Source of the DNA: Warburgia ugandensis
Taxonomy: Eukaryota; Streptophyta; Magnoliopsida; Canellales; Canellaceae
Direction: 5' to 3'
Assembly: GCA_035236585.1 (NCBI GenBank)
Contig: CP141128.1
Span: 27,371,618-27,435,617, forward strand
DNA length: 64,000 bases
The notes under the pieces are model-generated. The model was given only the letters and a program-made list of their open reading frames with translations. It was not told the origin of the DNA and did not search any database. This document shows, one piece after another, positions 25,283 through 36,112 of the stretch. Positions within the stretch are counted from its first letter, which is position 1; each line of letters opens with the position of its first letter. The position numbers were made by a program, and so were the translations under genes.

Positions 25283-25520
25283 GATCCAAACAAGTGATCC
25301 AAAACATATGATCCAAAACAGATGATCCAACTAAGTGATCCAAAAATATATGATCAAACTAAGGCATCCAAAACATATGAATCAATTAAGGGTTCCAAAA
25401 CATATGATCCAATGAAGGGATCCAAAACATATGATCCAATTAAGGGATCCAAAACATGTGATCCAATTAAGGGATCCAAAACATATGATAAGCAATCCAA
25501 AACTATCTGATCAAATTAAG
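25283..25520. repeat. 27-bp tandem array, about 9 units, rich in GATC
   Basis: The consensus is GGGATCCAAAACATATG followed by ATCCAATTAA; a half-unit GATCCAAA-CATAT is also apparent in the first copies. The last four units are the cleanest. The frame at 25322-25510 (period-9 peptide KTYDPIKGS) only reflects the 27-bp period. Confidence 0.9.
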
Positions 25521-26053
25521 TGATCTAACCAATGGATCAAACAAAATGATCCATCCTCATAATCTAATCCACTTGATCTAATTTATTGATTAAGTTTAAT
25601 GAGGTGAAAATGATGAGATATGGAGACTAAGGAAACCCTAAGAATAGGATATGTACAATATTCCAGCCTTAGTTAAACAGACAGACCGCCTAATATGTAC
25701 AATATATTTTCCATACAAGTATGGAGATTTGTGCATTTTGATTTACATAGAGATAGAGACTGGGGATGCTATGCTAGGGAAGTTACGAGGGTTTGGCCAC
25801 CCACTTCCTGAAATTTATATAATGGATACCATGCCCAAAAAGAGGCTAAATTTTGGGTGGAGCAATAATGGGAAGGCCCCACTGTAACAGCCATGGTCCA
25901 CCCCATGAGGACATGGATTGATTATTCCACAGTTGGTGTCAGTGGAGGATTATACAGTTATCCGGGCGCGCTGTACGGATTGAGGCTGTAAGCATAGTAG
26001 TCCTAATGTATTTTGCATTATGATGCACATATGATAGGCATAGTATGATGCCA

Positions 26054-26330
26054 TGGCATGATGATATGCCATTACATGAGTTCCTAGAATGAACACCCCA
26101 TATGATAATTGGCTAGGTATTGCTCTCCTAAGTGGGAGTATAGCTAGGGGAAGGAACAAGTATGGCATGATGATATGCTATTACATGAGTTCCTAGAATG
26201 AAAACTCCGTATGAGGATTGGCTAGGTATTGCTCTCCTATGTGAGAGTATAGCCAAGGGAAGGAACAAGTGTTGAATAATCTTTGGCTAGGTATTGCTCT
26301 CCTAAGTGGGAGTATAGCCAAGGAAAGTAA
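26054..26330. repeat. 109-bp tandem repeat with a truncated third copy
   Basis: TGGCATGATGATATGC starts units at 26054 and 26163. Both include CATGAGTTCCTAGAATGAA, GGCTAGGTATTGCTCTCCTA and GGAAGGAACAAG. A third partial copy starts near 26283. Within each unit CTCCTA...GGGAGTATAGC forms a short dyad. Confidence 0.85.
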
Positions 26331-28686
26331 AAAGTTTTGAGCAATCTTCACTATATTAACTAATTTGTCATGTACTACATAAATAACGTATGTACCCTAT
26401 GTGGAGATATCTTATGAATGGATAACTATGATGAAATAAGGACTGAGGTATATACTCTTATGTTGATGAAGTAGTGTGTTTTTGTATTCCCCTACCAAGC
26501 ATAGCTTGCTAAGGTATTGTACATGTTTCCATGTTTACAATACCTCAGATACAGAGAAGGAGGGTTAGAAGCTCAAGACTATAGAAGACTTAAGAAGATG
26601 TGGATGAATAATCAAACAAGATACCTCCTCTTGAAGACATATATTTTATTTGAGGGAATTGTATTGTACTGAGAGTTTTTAATGTATGGTGAGGTTTGTA
26701 AATTTTGGATTATGTAATTTGGACAGGTATTGTACTGATACCGTGCTGTACTATGAACCACTAGATGGATCTTGGAATTTTAATAAAATCATATTCCTTC
26801 AATGGAATTTTACTTTGTACACAAATTGTACTGATATTATGTATGAAGTGGTGACTTGGGTTTTCAAAACAAGTTTAAAAAGAAAAGAATTTTCGCTGCT
26901 TTGTTTTGCGAAAAGTTTTTACTGAGGGGACGCCCTTGCCTTTGAAAAATATATTATAAAATGTGTTTCAAAAACCCAGGTCGTTACACTATAGATCCTA
27001 AAAGGGCAGATCTAGCTATTAATCTATAAGTCTAAGTAATGATCCATAAAGGTTGGAAAATAATACTTGAATCCTTGTTATCAATTGATATTCAGGGTTT
27101 CACAAAGGTAACTCGAGATCAAGTAATGAAGAACGCGATTCAAGGAACATCGAGGTAGCTAGTCTAATACTGCTACATTTTTAATGCATTTCCAAATATA
27201 CTTGATTTGGAGGTAGTCTGAGACTGCTACATTTTTAATGCATTTCCAAATATAACTGCAATGTTTTTAATACACATCTTAAACTCTGACTTGCTTTATT
27301 ACCATGTTTAGCATGTTTTTAAGATATGATGTTCTTATGCAAGTATGCAGACTTGTCTTCATGATTTATATCCTTGAAAGCACTTGACTCTATCACCAGA
27401 TTTAGCATGGTTTTTGAGAAATGATGTTTTTATACAAGTATGCGGAATTGTATTCATGTTTTATGGCTTTGAATGCGATATTAGCATAAACTGATTTTAT
27501 ACATTGCTCACATGGTTGAAAAGAAATGCATAAATTGCATGATTTCGATGATTGAGATTTGGATTTATATGTTTTTGGGCTGTTGAGCCTAGTAGGCACT
27601 ATGCTGAGAGGTTGTGATGATGTACAGGGTTGGCCTCCCAGCCTCTACCACCAAAAAGGTGAATGGTATCGCTGCCAAAAACGCCATTGTCCCTTTCCTA
27701 ACTGCTGTGGTAAACAGGGACGACCACTTGAGGTGTTCACGGCACCCTTTCGGGGACATATCCATAGTCGTCATGGAGGCTATGGTGGACTAGTCTCTAG
27801 ATACTGGAGACACACAATTCAGAGGGATTCTAGTCGTGAGCATAATGTCCCTATGATTTCAGTGTGATTGATATGCATATAACATTGACATGGTCGTATA
27901 CGAGTACTCATGGCCAGTTGGCATGACGTGTATGCCGAGAGACTAATGTACATGATACTAGCATCTGCTTGAACGATGACTATTTTAAGAGTTTCATGAC
28001 TATTATATTTAACTCTCTGGTTTGATGCATTTGCTGAGATCTTCGTATATGGATCTATTGATTTCTATTTCATGATTTTGATCATATTTATACCGTTGAA
28101 TACTAGATTATGAGAAAGGATTCCATGATTGAAATTGCATCAATAAGCTTATGTTTTATGCATAACTATGCATGCTTACACAAAACGAATCACTGATGTT
28201 TTACATGAAAAGCTCTTGGAATCATGCATGTTGCATATCGTGTTTTCAAAATAGTAGTATCAGATTACCTACTGGGTATGAGAAATACTCACCCAAATAT
28301 ATTATTTTTCAGGATAGCTCCACTCACGAGTAGAAGAAGCATCAGGAAATGTTAGTGTTATGGTCAAGTAAATGAAGAAGAGAAAAGTATGAATGTAAGT
28401 AAACTCTCTACCCTTTGGACATGTATTTGTATTTATTTATAGTTGGGCTGTGAGCTTTGACTGGATAGACCTGGGAAGACATTTATGATTACAGTAATTT
28501 TCAAAAACTACTTTGGTTGTTGTGAAAGCAAATGACACTCGGGGTTTTCAAAATGAGTTTAAAACAAAAGATTTTTTTGCTGCATTGCATTATTTTTATA
28601 AAATAGTTTTCAAATAGGGATGCATACCGCCCTAGGAATTAGATATTGCATTTAAAAATGCATGGGAAAACCCGGGTCGTCACAGT

Positions 28687-28698
28687 TGGTATCAGAGC
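28687..28698 (+). other. Primer-binding site, initiator-Met tRNA type
   Basis: TGGTATCAGAGC, two bases after the LTR2 end, is the standard plant tRNA-iMet primer site of gypsy chromoviruses and copia elements. Together with NFEDEIL it supports a Tekay/Del-like origin. Confidence 0.85.
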
Positions 28699-29989
28699 TC
28701 AGTTTTATCCTTTCACAGCCAGTCCAGCATGTCCAAGGGTGATAGACAATTGAGAAAATTAAGAAGTAGTATAAATAAAAGTAATAGAGATGACTAGAAT
28801 AAGAAATAATATTAGACCACAAAGAAATGCACCATAAAGAAGATAGATTTAGCAAAAACACAGGTATTGGATGGCTTAAATCCAAGGTGCTTTTTGTTGG
28901 ATTGTTATGCAGTGGTGCCAACAGGGAAACTCGTATATGAATCAGATTATAATGAAATTGATGAAGAAGGATGTTAGTGAACTTACCAGTGAGAACATCG
29001 AAGAACTTAGATGGCATAATTGAAGCCTTAGGGCTATTGTACCATCATAGAGAAGAGCACAATATGAGTACATTAGCAGGAGGGATACAACATGAGTATG
29101 ATAGGAGATGTAACAGATGAAATTTGAGAAGAATGACAAAGAATTTGAGTATAATAGAGTCATTAAAAGATTTTGATAATCTAATAGGGATGATACGTGC
29201 ACCTTGGGGTCAATCCTGAGCCATAAGACTATTGATATTCACAGACCTTATCAGATGCTATGATAAAGCTTTAAAGGTCAAGTTGGGTTTGGAAGAGGCT
29301 GCTGACTTGGATTCAAAAGTACGGCAATCAAGCGTTGATCACTTTAAAGACTTTTGAGCTAGTAGCCTATAAACCTAAAAAGGACATAGGAGTGAACGAA
29401 CAAGAACTTTTGTCTATGTCTAAAAAGATGCTCTATGCTTACTTATATGTGTCTTAAAAATTGTCACTCTGAAAGCTTCAACACAGATTAACATGATAAC
29501 CATTGGATGATTATTCTTATTCTAAGATAAGTTTGAGGTGATAATTGAAAGATGAAATTCGACGAACTGAGAAAGCCTGGATAAGGGGTTGTAATTCTAT
29601 AAACTTGATAGAAATTCTATGCACTAGTATTGATAAATTAGCAAGAAAGGGACTAAGTATCAGAGTAGGCAACGAAAGTGGCTCGTACGTACTTAAGGCA
29701 GGCAGAAAGATGTGATAAATTTTAGATATATTTAAGACATTGTTGAAGAAAGTATGAGGATGGTAATTTGAGAATGTGCCTAAGATTGGTCACATGATAA
29801 CATGAACGGAATTTGAAGGATACAATTCCTCTAGTCATTAACCCAATTAGAGTATTGGATGAAAGAATAGGAGAATGTAAGATGAAAGAATTATGGAATA
29901 AAGCAATGAAATTTTCTTAGTTCGAGTTCTAAGGACTACACTCATTTAGAAGTGGTTTAAGAGACAGATGACAGGAAGGTAAGAATTTG

Positions 29990-30028
29990 TGGAATTTCGA
30001 GGATGAAATTCTTTAAAGGGGGTAATGA
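29990..30028 (+). other. Pol C-terminal relic and polypurine tract before LTR3
   Basis: TGGAATTTCGAGGATGAAAT encodes WNFEDE, continuing IL and a stop at 30016, the usual end of Tekay/Del polyproteins. AAAGGGGG (30015-30022) is the polypurine tract six bases before LTR3. The same arrangement lies at 20450-20488. Confidence 0.75.
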
Positions 30029-32923
30029 TGTAATACCCCAAAAAATTGTGATGATATTGGGAAGCACTTGTACGACCATGATCAATCAATTGTTTCAAAA
30101 TGTATGACCACGATCATTAAATTGTTTAATTTGAATTAAAATATGAACCATAGGAATTTGTGAGGAAAATAGTGTCATTAGAATCTACACTTGAAATGGA
30201 ATCCAACGCCTCAAAAAATGTCGAAAAGGACTTCATATGACCAAGTTATGGCCATTTGAAGATGAGGAACATTTCTGTAAATTAAATAAAAACGAGAAGG
30301 ACTAGAAAACATAGGGGGAATTTTATTAACAGCACCCCCCAGGTCATCCCCTACCTCCAGTCACCACCATTCTCAACCCTTCCAACACCGCCTCTGTAAG
30401 GCGGCAACAATGGCAGCACCGCCTTGGCAGGGCTATAAAAAGCCCTCTTCCCCCCCTCTCCAATCATCTCCTTTTACCCATCTCCGGCTATCGAGCTAGG
30501 GTTCCGACAAAATAAAAAAACCCTTCTCCAAACTCCTCTGCAACTTCCGGCAACAACCAAGTCCTTCAAGCCGGCCATTCCTTTTTCTCGTTTCCCCATT
30601 CCTCCTCTAACTTCACTGGAAAGATTGGGTTTCCTCATCTCTATATTTTTTGGTGATTTGGGGTTTCAGAACAAAAACAGGCACACCCACCGGCGACGGG
30701 CACTCCCTTAAGCTGCCTAGGTAAGGCCATTATGCTCCTCTTTCTCTCCTCTCCCTTTTCCCCCAGATACTGATAGGATTTAGGTAGTTTTCCGGTTGGA
30801 AATCGCCGGTTCCAAAACTAGCCTAGCGTAGGAAACCATCCTAGGGCAAGGTACGTGGTGAGCACCTATAACGAACCCCATGGGGGCGGACCCTGATCGT
30901 GTGACCGCAGACAGGTACAATCCCAGGTTCGATCGGGACTCACCCAGGCCTTCAGGCAGGTGCGATGTGGGTGCACGAGTCTTGGTTCGACCAAGGCACG
31001 TGAGCGCCCCGGGAGCCATGACGCGCGCACCTGCCCCAAAGACGTGTCCGAGTTACACCATCCGAGATGCACGTCATAGTGCGTCACTTGGGCATGCATG
31101 CATGTACGAACATGATCCCTGGCACGGCCTTTGGGCACTCGCGAAGTGCTGGTGCAAGTCCTGGTTCGACCAGGGCACGCGCACTCATCCTGGGAACCGT
31201 GACGCGCGGGGCCCGTATGGACGAATCTGGTCACATCCACCTTGAACTTATAGAGCTGACTGTCTAAATTAAGTACAGACCTGTTTTAGGCATTAGAATA
31301 GAAGACCTAAGAGATCTAACCCTTCAATTACACGATCCTGATGACATGAAAGAGATTAAAGGCAATCTAATCATTAGATGTTAATATTATACGTGAGATC
31401 TAGCCTAGAAGAGCATTAAGCAAGGACTTATAGATCCTAAAAGGGCAGATCGAGCTGTTAATCTATAAGTCTAAGTAATGATCCATAAAGGTTGGAAAAT
31501 AATACTTGAATCCTTGTTATCAATTGATATTCAGGGTTTCACAAAGGTAACTCGAGATCGAGTAATGAAGAACGCGATTCAAGGAACATTGAGGTAGCTA
31601 GTCTGATACTACTACGTTTTTAATGCATTTCCAAATATACTTGATTTGTAGGTAGTCTGATACTGCTACGTTTTTAATGCATTTCCAAATATACTTGATT
31701 TGTAGGTAGTTTGATACTGCTACGTTTTTAATACGCATCTTAAACTCAGACTTGCTTTATTACCGTGTTTAGCATGTTTTTAAGATATGATTTCTTATGC
31801 GAGTATGCGGACTTGTCTTCATGATTTATATCCTTGAAAGCACTTGACTCTATCACCATATTTAGCATGCTTTTTTAGATGTGATGTTTTTATACAAGCA
31901 TGCAAAATTGTATTCATGTTTTGTGGCTTTGAATGCGATATTAGCATAAACTGATTTTATGCATTGCTCACATGGTTGAAAAGAAATGCATAAATTGCAT
32001 GATTTCGATGATTGAGATTTGGATTTATATGTTTTTGGGCTGTTGAGCCTAGTGGGCACTATGCTGAGAGGTTGTGATGATGTACAGGGTTGGCCTCCCA
32101 GCTTCTACCACCAAAAAGGTGGATGGTATCGCTACCAAAAATGGCATTGTGACCAATTGGCATGACATGTATGCCTAAAGACTAATGTGCATGATACTAG
32201 CATCTGCTTGAACGATGACTATTGTAAGAGTTTCATGACTATTATACTTGACTCGCTGGTTTGATGCATTTGCCGAGATCTTCGTATATGGATCTATTGA
32301 TTTCTATTTCATGATTTCGATCATATTTTTACCATTGAATAGTAGATTATGAGAAAGAATTCCATGATTGAAATTGCATCAATAAGCTTATGTTTTATGC
32401 ATAACTATGCATGCTTACACAAAACGAATCACTGATGTTTTACATGAAAAGCTCTTGGAATGATGCATGTTGCCTACCATGTTCTCAAAATAGTAGTATC
32501 AGATCACCTACTGGGTATGAGAAATACTCACCCAAATATATTATTTTTTAGGATAGCTCCACTCACGAGTAGAAGAAGCATCAGGAAATGTTAGTGTTAT
32601 GGTCAAGTAAATGAAGAAGAGAAAAGTATGAATGTAAGTAAACTCTCTACGCTTTGGACATGTATTTGTATTTATTTATAGTTGGGCTGTGAGCTTTGAC
32701 TGGATAGACCTGGGAAGTCATTTATTATTACAGTAATTTTCAAAAACTACTTTGGTTGTTGTGAAAGCAAATGACACTCGGGGTTTTCAAAATGAGTTTA
32801 AAACAAAAGATTTTTTCGCTGCATTGCATTGTTTTTATAAAATGGTTTTCAAATAGGGATGCATCCCGCCCTAGGAATTAGATATTGCATTTAAAAATGC
32901 ATGGGAAAACCTGGGTCGTCACA
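30029..32923 (+). mobile_element. LTR3 of the Tekay-like complex
   Basis: Uninterrupted, 2895 bp, with an intact TATA dyad AGGGCTATAAAAAGCCCT at 30429-30446. It has three copies of the short tandem repeat (31593-31735). About 200 bp are deleted near 32148: GGCATTGT jumps to GACCAATTGGCATGAC, removing most of the conserved GC-rich module found in LTR1 and LTR2. It ends GGGTCGTCACA, followed by target duplication AGGCA. Confidence 0.85.
30429..30446 (+). promoter_or_regulatory. TATA dyad of LTR3
   Basis: AGGGCTATAAAAAGCCCT: a TATAAAAA box between complementary arms AGGGCT/AGCCCT. It is the reference form for this LTR family. Confidence 0.65.
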
Positions 32924-33558
32924 AGGCATGTCTAGCTCATTTTGGTTTTGATAACTTTGATATCAACATCTCCATTGATTGCATGAATAGGTTACCTGTT
33001 ACTATAGCATTAATGAATACTTCAAATTAGAAAGCCTGAATAGGACCAATTCTATCTCCTGAGATTCTATTTGAGCTATTGATTGAAAACACACCTAACT
33101 TGAGCCTACCACTTGTCCCTGAAGAGCTGTATTACATAGTTTCAATTCATCTATTCCCTTGCCTATTACCCCAGACTCTAATATAGAATAGGAAGGAGAG
33201 TCAATTGATGTCATGGCCAGACATCAACAAACTTTAGGGTGTATAGAAGATAATCAAGAGGGTTAAAGCCCTCCTACTTCTCTACCTCAAGATGAAAATG
33301 TATAATCCTTTGAGGAAATGCATATCGATTTTAACCCTAGCTTTTAAGAAGATGTAAAAGAATAGGAACACTTTCTACTTTTAGATGATGGCATCCCATA
33401 TGGCCAACTTGATAGATCAAAGGCCAAGTCCTCTTGAGTTAGTCCAAATACATTGTGTTTCTCGGTGGCCTATCCTACCCTTTTACTATCACCACCATAC
33501 ATTTCTAGGTGAAAAAGGTACATAGACTACTATGAAATTCTGAAATGGAGTGAGTTTT
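32924..33558 (+). pseudogene. Tat post-protease segment and start of RT (truncated)
   Basis: This continues the frame of 13696: CLAHFGFDNFDINISIDCMN (32931-32990), then LPLVPEELYYIV (33100-33140). It then gives IDVMARHQQTLGCIEDNQEG (33207-33266), matching the opening of Tat/Athila RT (HK-AIGW-I-DIKGISPS type). LLLDDGIPYGQLDRSKAKSS and VSPN follow near 33380-33445, resembling the first RT helix region. Instead of the RT palm, it passes within about 100 bp to YYEILKWSEF and the 3' non-coding DNA. Stops occur at several places. The minus-strand copy at 62100-62900 has the same order. Confidence 0.7.
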
Positions 33559-36112
33559 TGTAATGACTCCCATTTTGTAACATTAAAATCCCAAGTTAGC
33601 AATGAAAAGTTCACTTTTTGGAAATAAGGGTATTTTGGTCATTTTACTATTCACCATGACTAAACCCAGAAATTTGGTCCTAAAAATGGTACCATTAGGT
33701 GCATCTTGGAAAAAGGAATCCAACAAGATCAAAATCACCTGAAACGAAGTTAAAATGAACAAGTTATGGCCCTTTGAAGTTTAGGGGCAAAAATGTAATT
33801 TTCACTAAAAATGGATTTAGCCTACAAAACATAGGGGCCCGTTTTGATACGGGCACCCCTCTTCTTCAACCTCCTAGAGGGTTCTAGAACGGCGGTGATT
33901 GGAGGAGGAATCACCACCATTATGGAGGTTTCTCCACCGCCATTCAAGGGTGGTGAGAGCCCCCTCCAGAACCCTCTTATAGCTCTATAAATAGAGCTCT
34001 TGGGTGCCTCTAATGGCAACCCAAAAGCTTGGGAAAAAACCAGTTTTGGAGAAGCAACCAAGAGGAGAAACGTGGAGAAAAACCCAGCAACGAGCCAAGT
34101 ATGCCCAAAATCCCTCAAAACCTGTCTTCACATTAGTCCTAGGCTAAGTTTCCCTAAGTTTTTGCATGTAAAATCATGCAAAACAGAGCCCTAGAGCATC
34201 ACAAAGGACCCAGGGACGATCCCTAGGCCGCACTGGTTCGACAGGGTTGAACCAAGGCATCCCGAGGATGCCCTGGTCCCCCAACGAACGAAACGTGTTC
34301 TACGCGTTGAGAGAACCAAACGGGCGTGTCTGTGGACGCTCCCGCAAAAGAGAAAGTCGGGCGAAAGCCCGAGTGCATCTGTAGACGCACTCGCTAAGGC
34401 GCCTGCCGCTGACGCGGGACGCGTTAGCGTCCCAGGCTTCCACCTTGCTTAGTTTGGCCCTTTTATGTACACGCGACACTAAAAACGCTATAACTTGAGA
34501 TCTAGAGCTCCGATTGAGGTGCCGCGAAAGGCGTTGTGTCTGTGTCGACGACGAGGACACACCCAAACTATAAAATTCCTAATCAAGGCCCAATATAAGG
34601 TGGATACAACCCTTAGAATAGGATGGTGGCGCGTGGTCACTAGACCTTTGGAAAACTAATGATACCAAGGCCCAATTAGGACCTTAGGAGACCCATAGGC
34701 ATGGGATAAACCCTTAATGCCTAAGTAGTAAGACCAACCACTATAAAAGCTATAAAAGATAGGCCAAACTAACCTTGATTCCCCAAACCATGTTCAGGAG
34801 CGTACAAGGACAAAGGAGTTAGAGCAACCCAGCCAAGTAGGTGCTCTATCGCTACTAGACTTTTTAAGAGCCATGATTGTTTTATGCATGTTTTAAGTAT
34901 AAGTTATACAACTTGTTTAGCATGACTTAATTCAGCATACATATGATAAATGCTTTATGCATAGATATGTTTTGCAAATAATTGCATATACATTATGCAT
35001 AGATATGTTTTGCGAACAAATGCATATATTGCATGATTTGTGAGCATTGAGTTTTTGAAAGATTGCATGTCCTTGAGGGTTACCAAAAGACGCTGGAGTG
35101 CCCAAAAGACGCTGGGTAGGCAGTTGTGAGGGACCCAAAGAGGACAGGTTTTGAAAAAGAGGTTTTTGGCTTGTTTGATCATACATGATTTGGGCTAATA
35201 AGCTCGTGGGCGCTATGCCGAGAGGTCTGGGGTGGCCTCCCAACCTCTACCACTATTAGGTGGATAGACACCATGCCCAAAAAGGGCATGTCCCTGCTTC
35301 CACTGCATGTGGTACAGGGGGCTACCATGGTGTCACGGCACTAGGTCGAAGTGTCATATGCCCCGTGGAGGTATATGATCCTGTGTCCCTAGGTACCCGG
35401 AGACCACACGGCAGTGAGGTCGTGGGCATAATTGGACCCTATGGTTTCGTGGACTTATTTGTATTGCATATGGCATGATATGAGGTTGGTCGACCATACC
35501 ATACTAGATATCCATGAGTTGGATTCAATGAAGCATCTTATGCATATCATTATGTTATGATATATATATGATACTTTCGACTTGGATTATGTGATTCCCT
35601 TAAGTCGTCAATATTCCAATTTGATGATGGTTTTTAATCTCGATATTGAACTTGTGTATTCAAACATGCACATGTTTTGAAAGAGCATATGATTTTAAAC
35701 ATCTCATGCATTCTAAAACTAGTAGTGATGGACTCCTACTGAGCATAGTATATACTCACCCAATCCTCAACATTTTTCAGACACAAAGTAAACACTTAAG
35801 GGCAAGGAAAGCTTGTGATAAAAGACAACCAGACTAAGTGCAAGTAAGTAAACCCCTACCTTATCTTTCAATGTTACTTGATTGTAGTTACTCTCTATAT
35901 GGTAGAAATTTGTGACTAACACTTTCTTGGGAATAGATTCAATTTAAAATTATGCCATGACTAGATAATTTGAAAATGTGTTTTGACACTTGGGGTTTTT
36001 ATGAAAGATTATTTTCCAAAATGAAAAAGATTTTCATGCATTTCATATTTATAAAACAAGAGATCTTGCCTTTTTATCAAATTTACATCATATAAAAACC
36101 CGGGTCGTTATA
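33559..36112 (+). mobile_element. Solo LTR B2 (2554 bp) nested in the Tat element
   Basis: It starts TGTAATGACTCCC and ends GGGTCGTTATA (decayed from TTACA). A perfect 5-bp duplication GTTTT lies at 33554-33558 and 36113-36117. It is collinear with B1 over most of its length and shares the TATA dyad at 33981-33998. Removing it rejoins GAAATGGAGTGAGTTTT to TAAGAACTCC, matching the minus-strand Tat copy near 62119. Confidence 0.9.
33981..33998 (+). promoter_or_regulatory. TATA dyad of solo LTR B2
   Basis: AGCTCTATAAATAGAGCT, identical to B1 although the surrounding LTR DNA has diverged. Confidence 0.7.

Larger units (their letters stand above)
21891..26988 (+). mobile_element. Solo LTR C, 5.1 kb, nested in LTR2
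   Basis: It starts TGTAACACCCC and ends AGGTCGTTACA. The flanking 5-mers CTATG (21886-21890) and CTATA (26989-26993) differ by one base; LTR3 shows CTTATA at the empty site, so the insertion is well defined. No internal domain, primer site or second TGTAACACCC is visible, so this appears to be one very long LTR. It has a TATA box at 22475, its own GC-rich module near 25765, a 27-bp array and a 109-bp repeat. The ATG-started frames at 22505, 22950, 25322 and 25651 show no recognisable domain. Confidence 0.8.
20489..28684 (+). mobile_element. LTR2 of the Tekay-like complex, split by a 5.1-kb solo LTR
   Basis: The two parts are 20489-21890 and 26989-28684. Across the insertion LTR2 reads ...AGGACCTAT|AGATCCTAAAAGGG, exactly as in LTR3 near 31425-31440. 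The TATA dyad near 20891 (AGGCTATAAAAAGCCCT) has lost one G in its left arm. The 3' end GGGTCGTCACA is intact and abuts an intact primer site. Confidence 0.85.
28685..30028 (+). mobile_element. Internal region 2 of the Tekay-like complex
   Basis: About 1.34 kb, closely similar to internal 1 and without an intact coding region. An intact primer site opens it and NFEDEIL-stop-PPT closes it. It carries about 48 bp (near 29465-29510) missing from internal 1 and lacks about 55 bp (near 29573). A reverse frame at 28652-29017, also seen in LTR1/internal 1 (19099-19464), is antisense to this non-coding DNA and has no recognisable domain. Confidence 0.75.
13697..32923 (+). mobile_element. Three-LTR, two-internal Tekay/Del-like complex
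   Basis: Order: LTR1 (13697-19131), internal 1 (19132-20488), LTR2 (20489-28684), internal 2 (28685-30028), LTR3 (30029-32923). Each LTR starts TGTAATACCCC and ends GGGTCGTCACA (LTR1 has CATA). Each internal region starts with an initiator-Met-tRNA primer site and ends with NFEDEIL or NFKDEIL, stop and AAAGGGGG. Only the outer ends carry a target duplication (AGGCT/AGGCA), so the complex is one unit inserted in the Tat protease region. Removing nested LTRs leaves LTRs of about 3.0, 3.1 and 2.9 kb. The internal regions (about 1.35 kb each) code for nothing intact, so it depended on proteins supplied elsewhere. Confidence 0.85.

Noticed and set aside
25322..25510. Repeat protein with KTYDPIKGS units
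   Set aside because: The 27-bp DNA array explains the 9-residue period, and it lies inside an LTR.
30960..31180. tRNA genes suggested by GGTTCGA motifs
   Set aside because: No cloverleaf, A box or CCA-adjacent acceptor stem could be drawn; the motif is part of short inverted repeats in the LTR.
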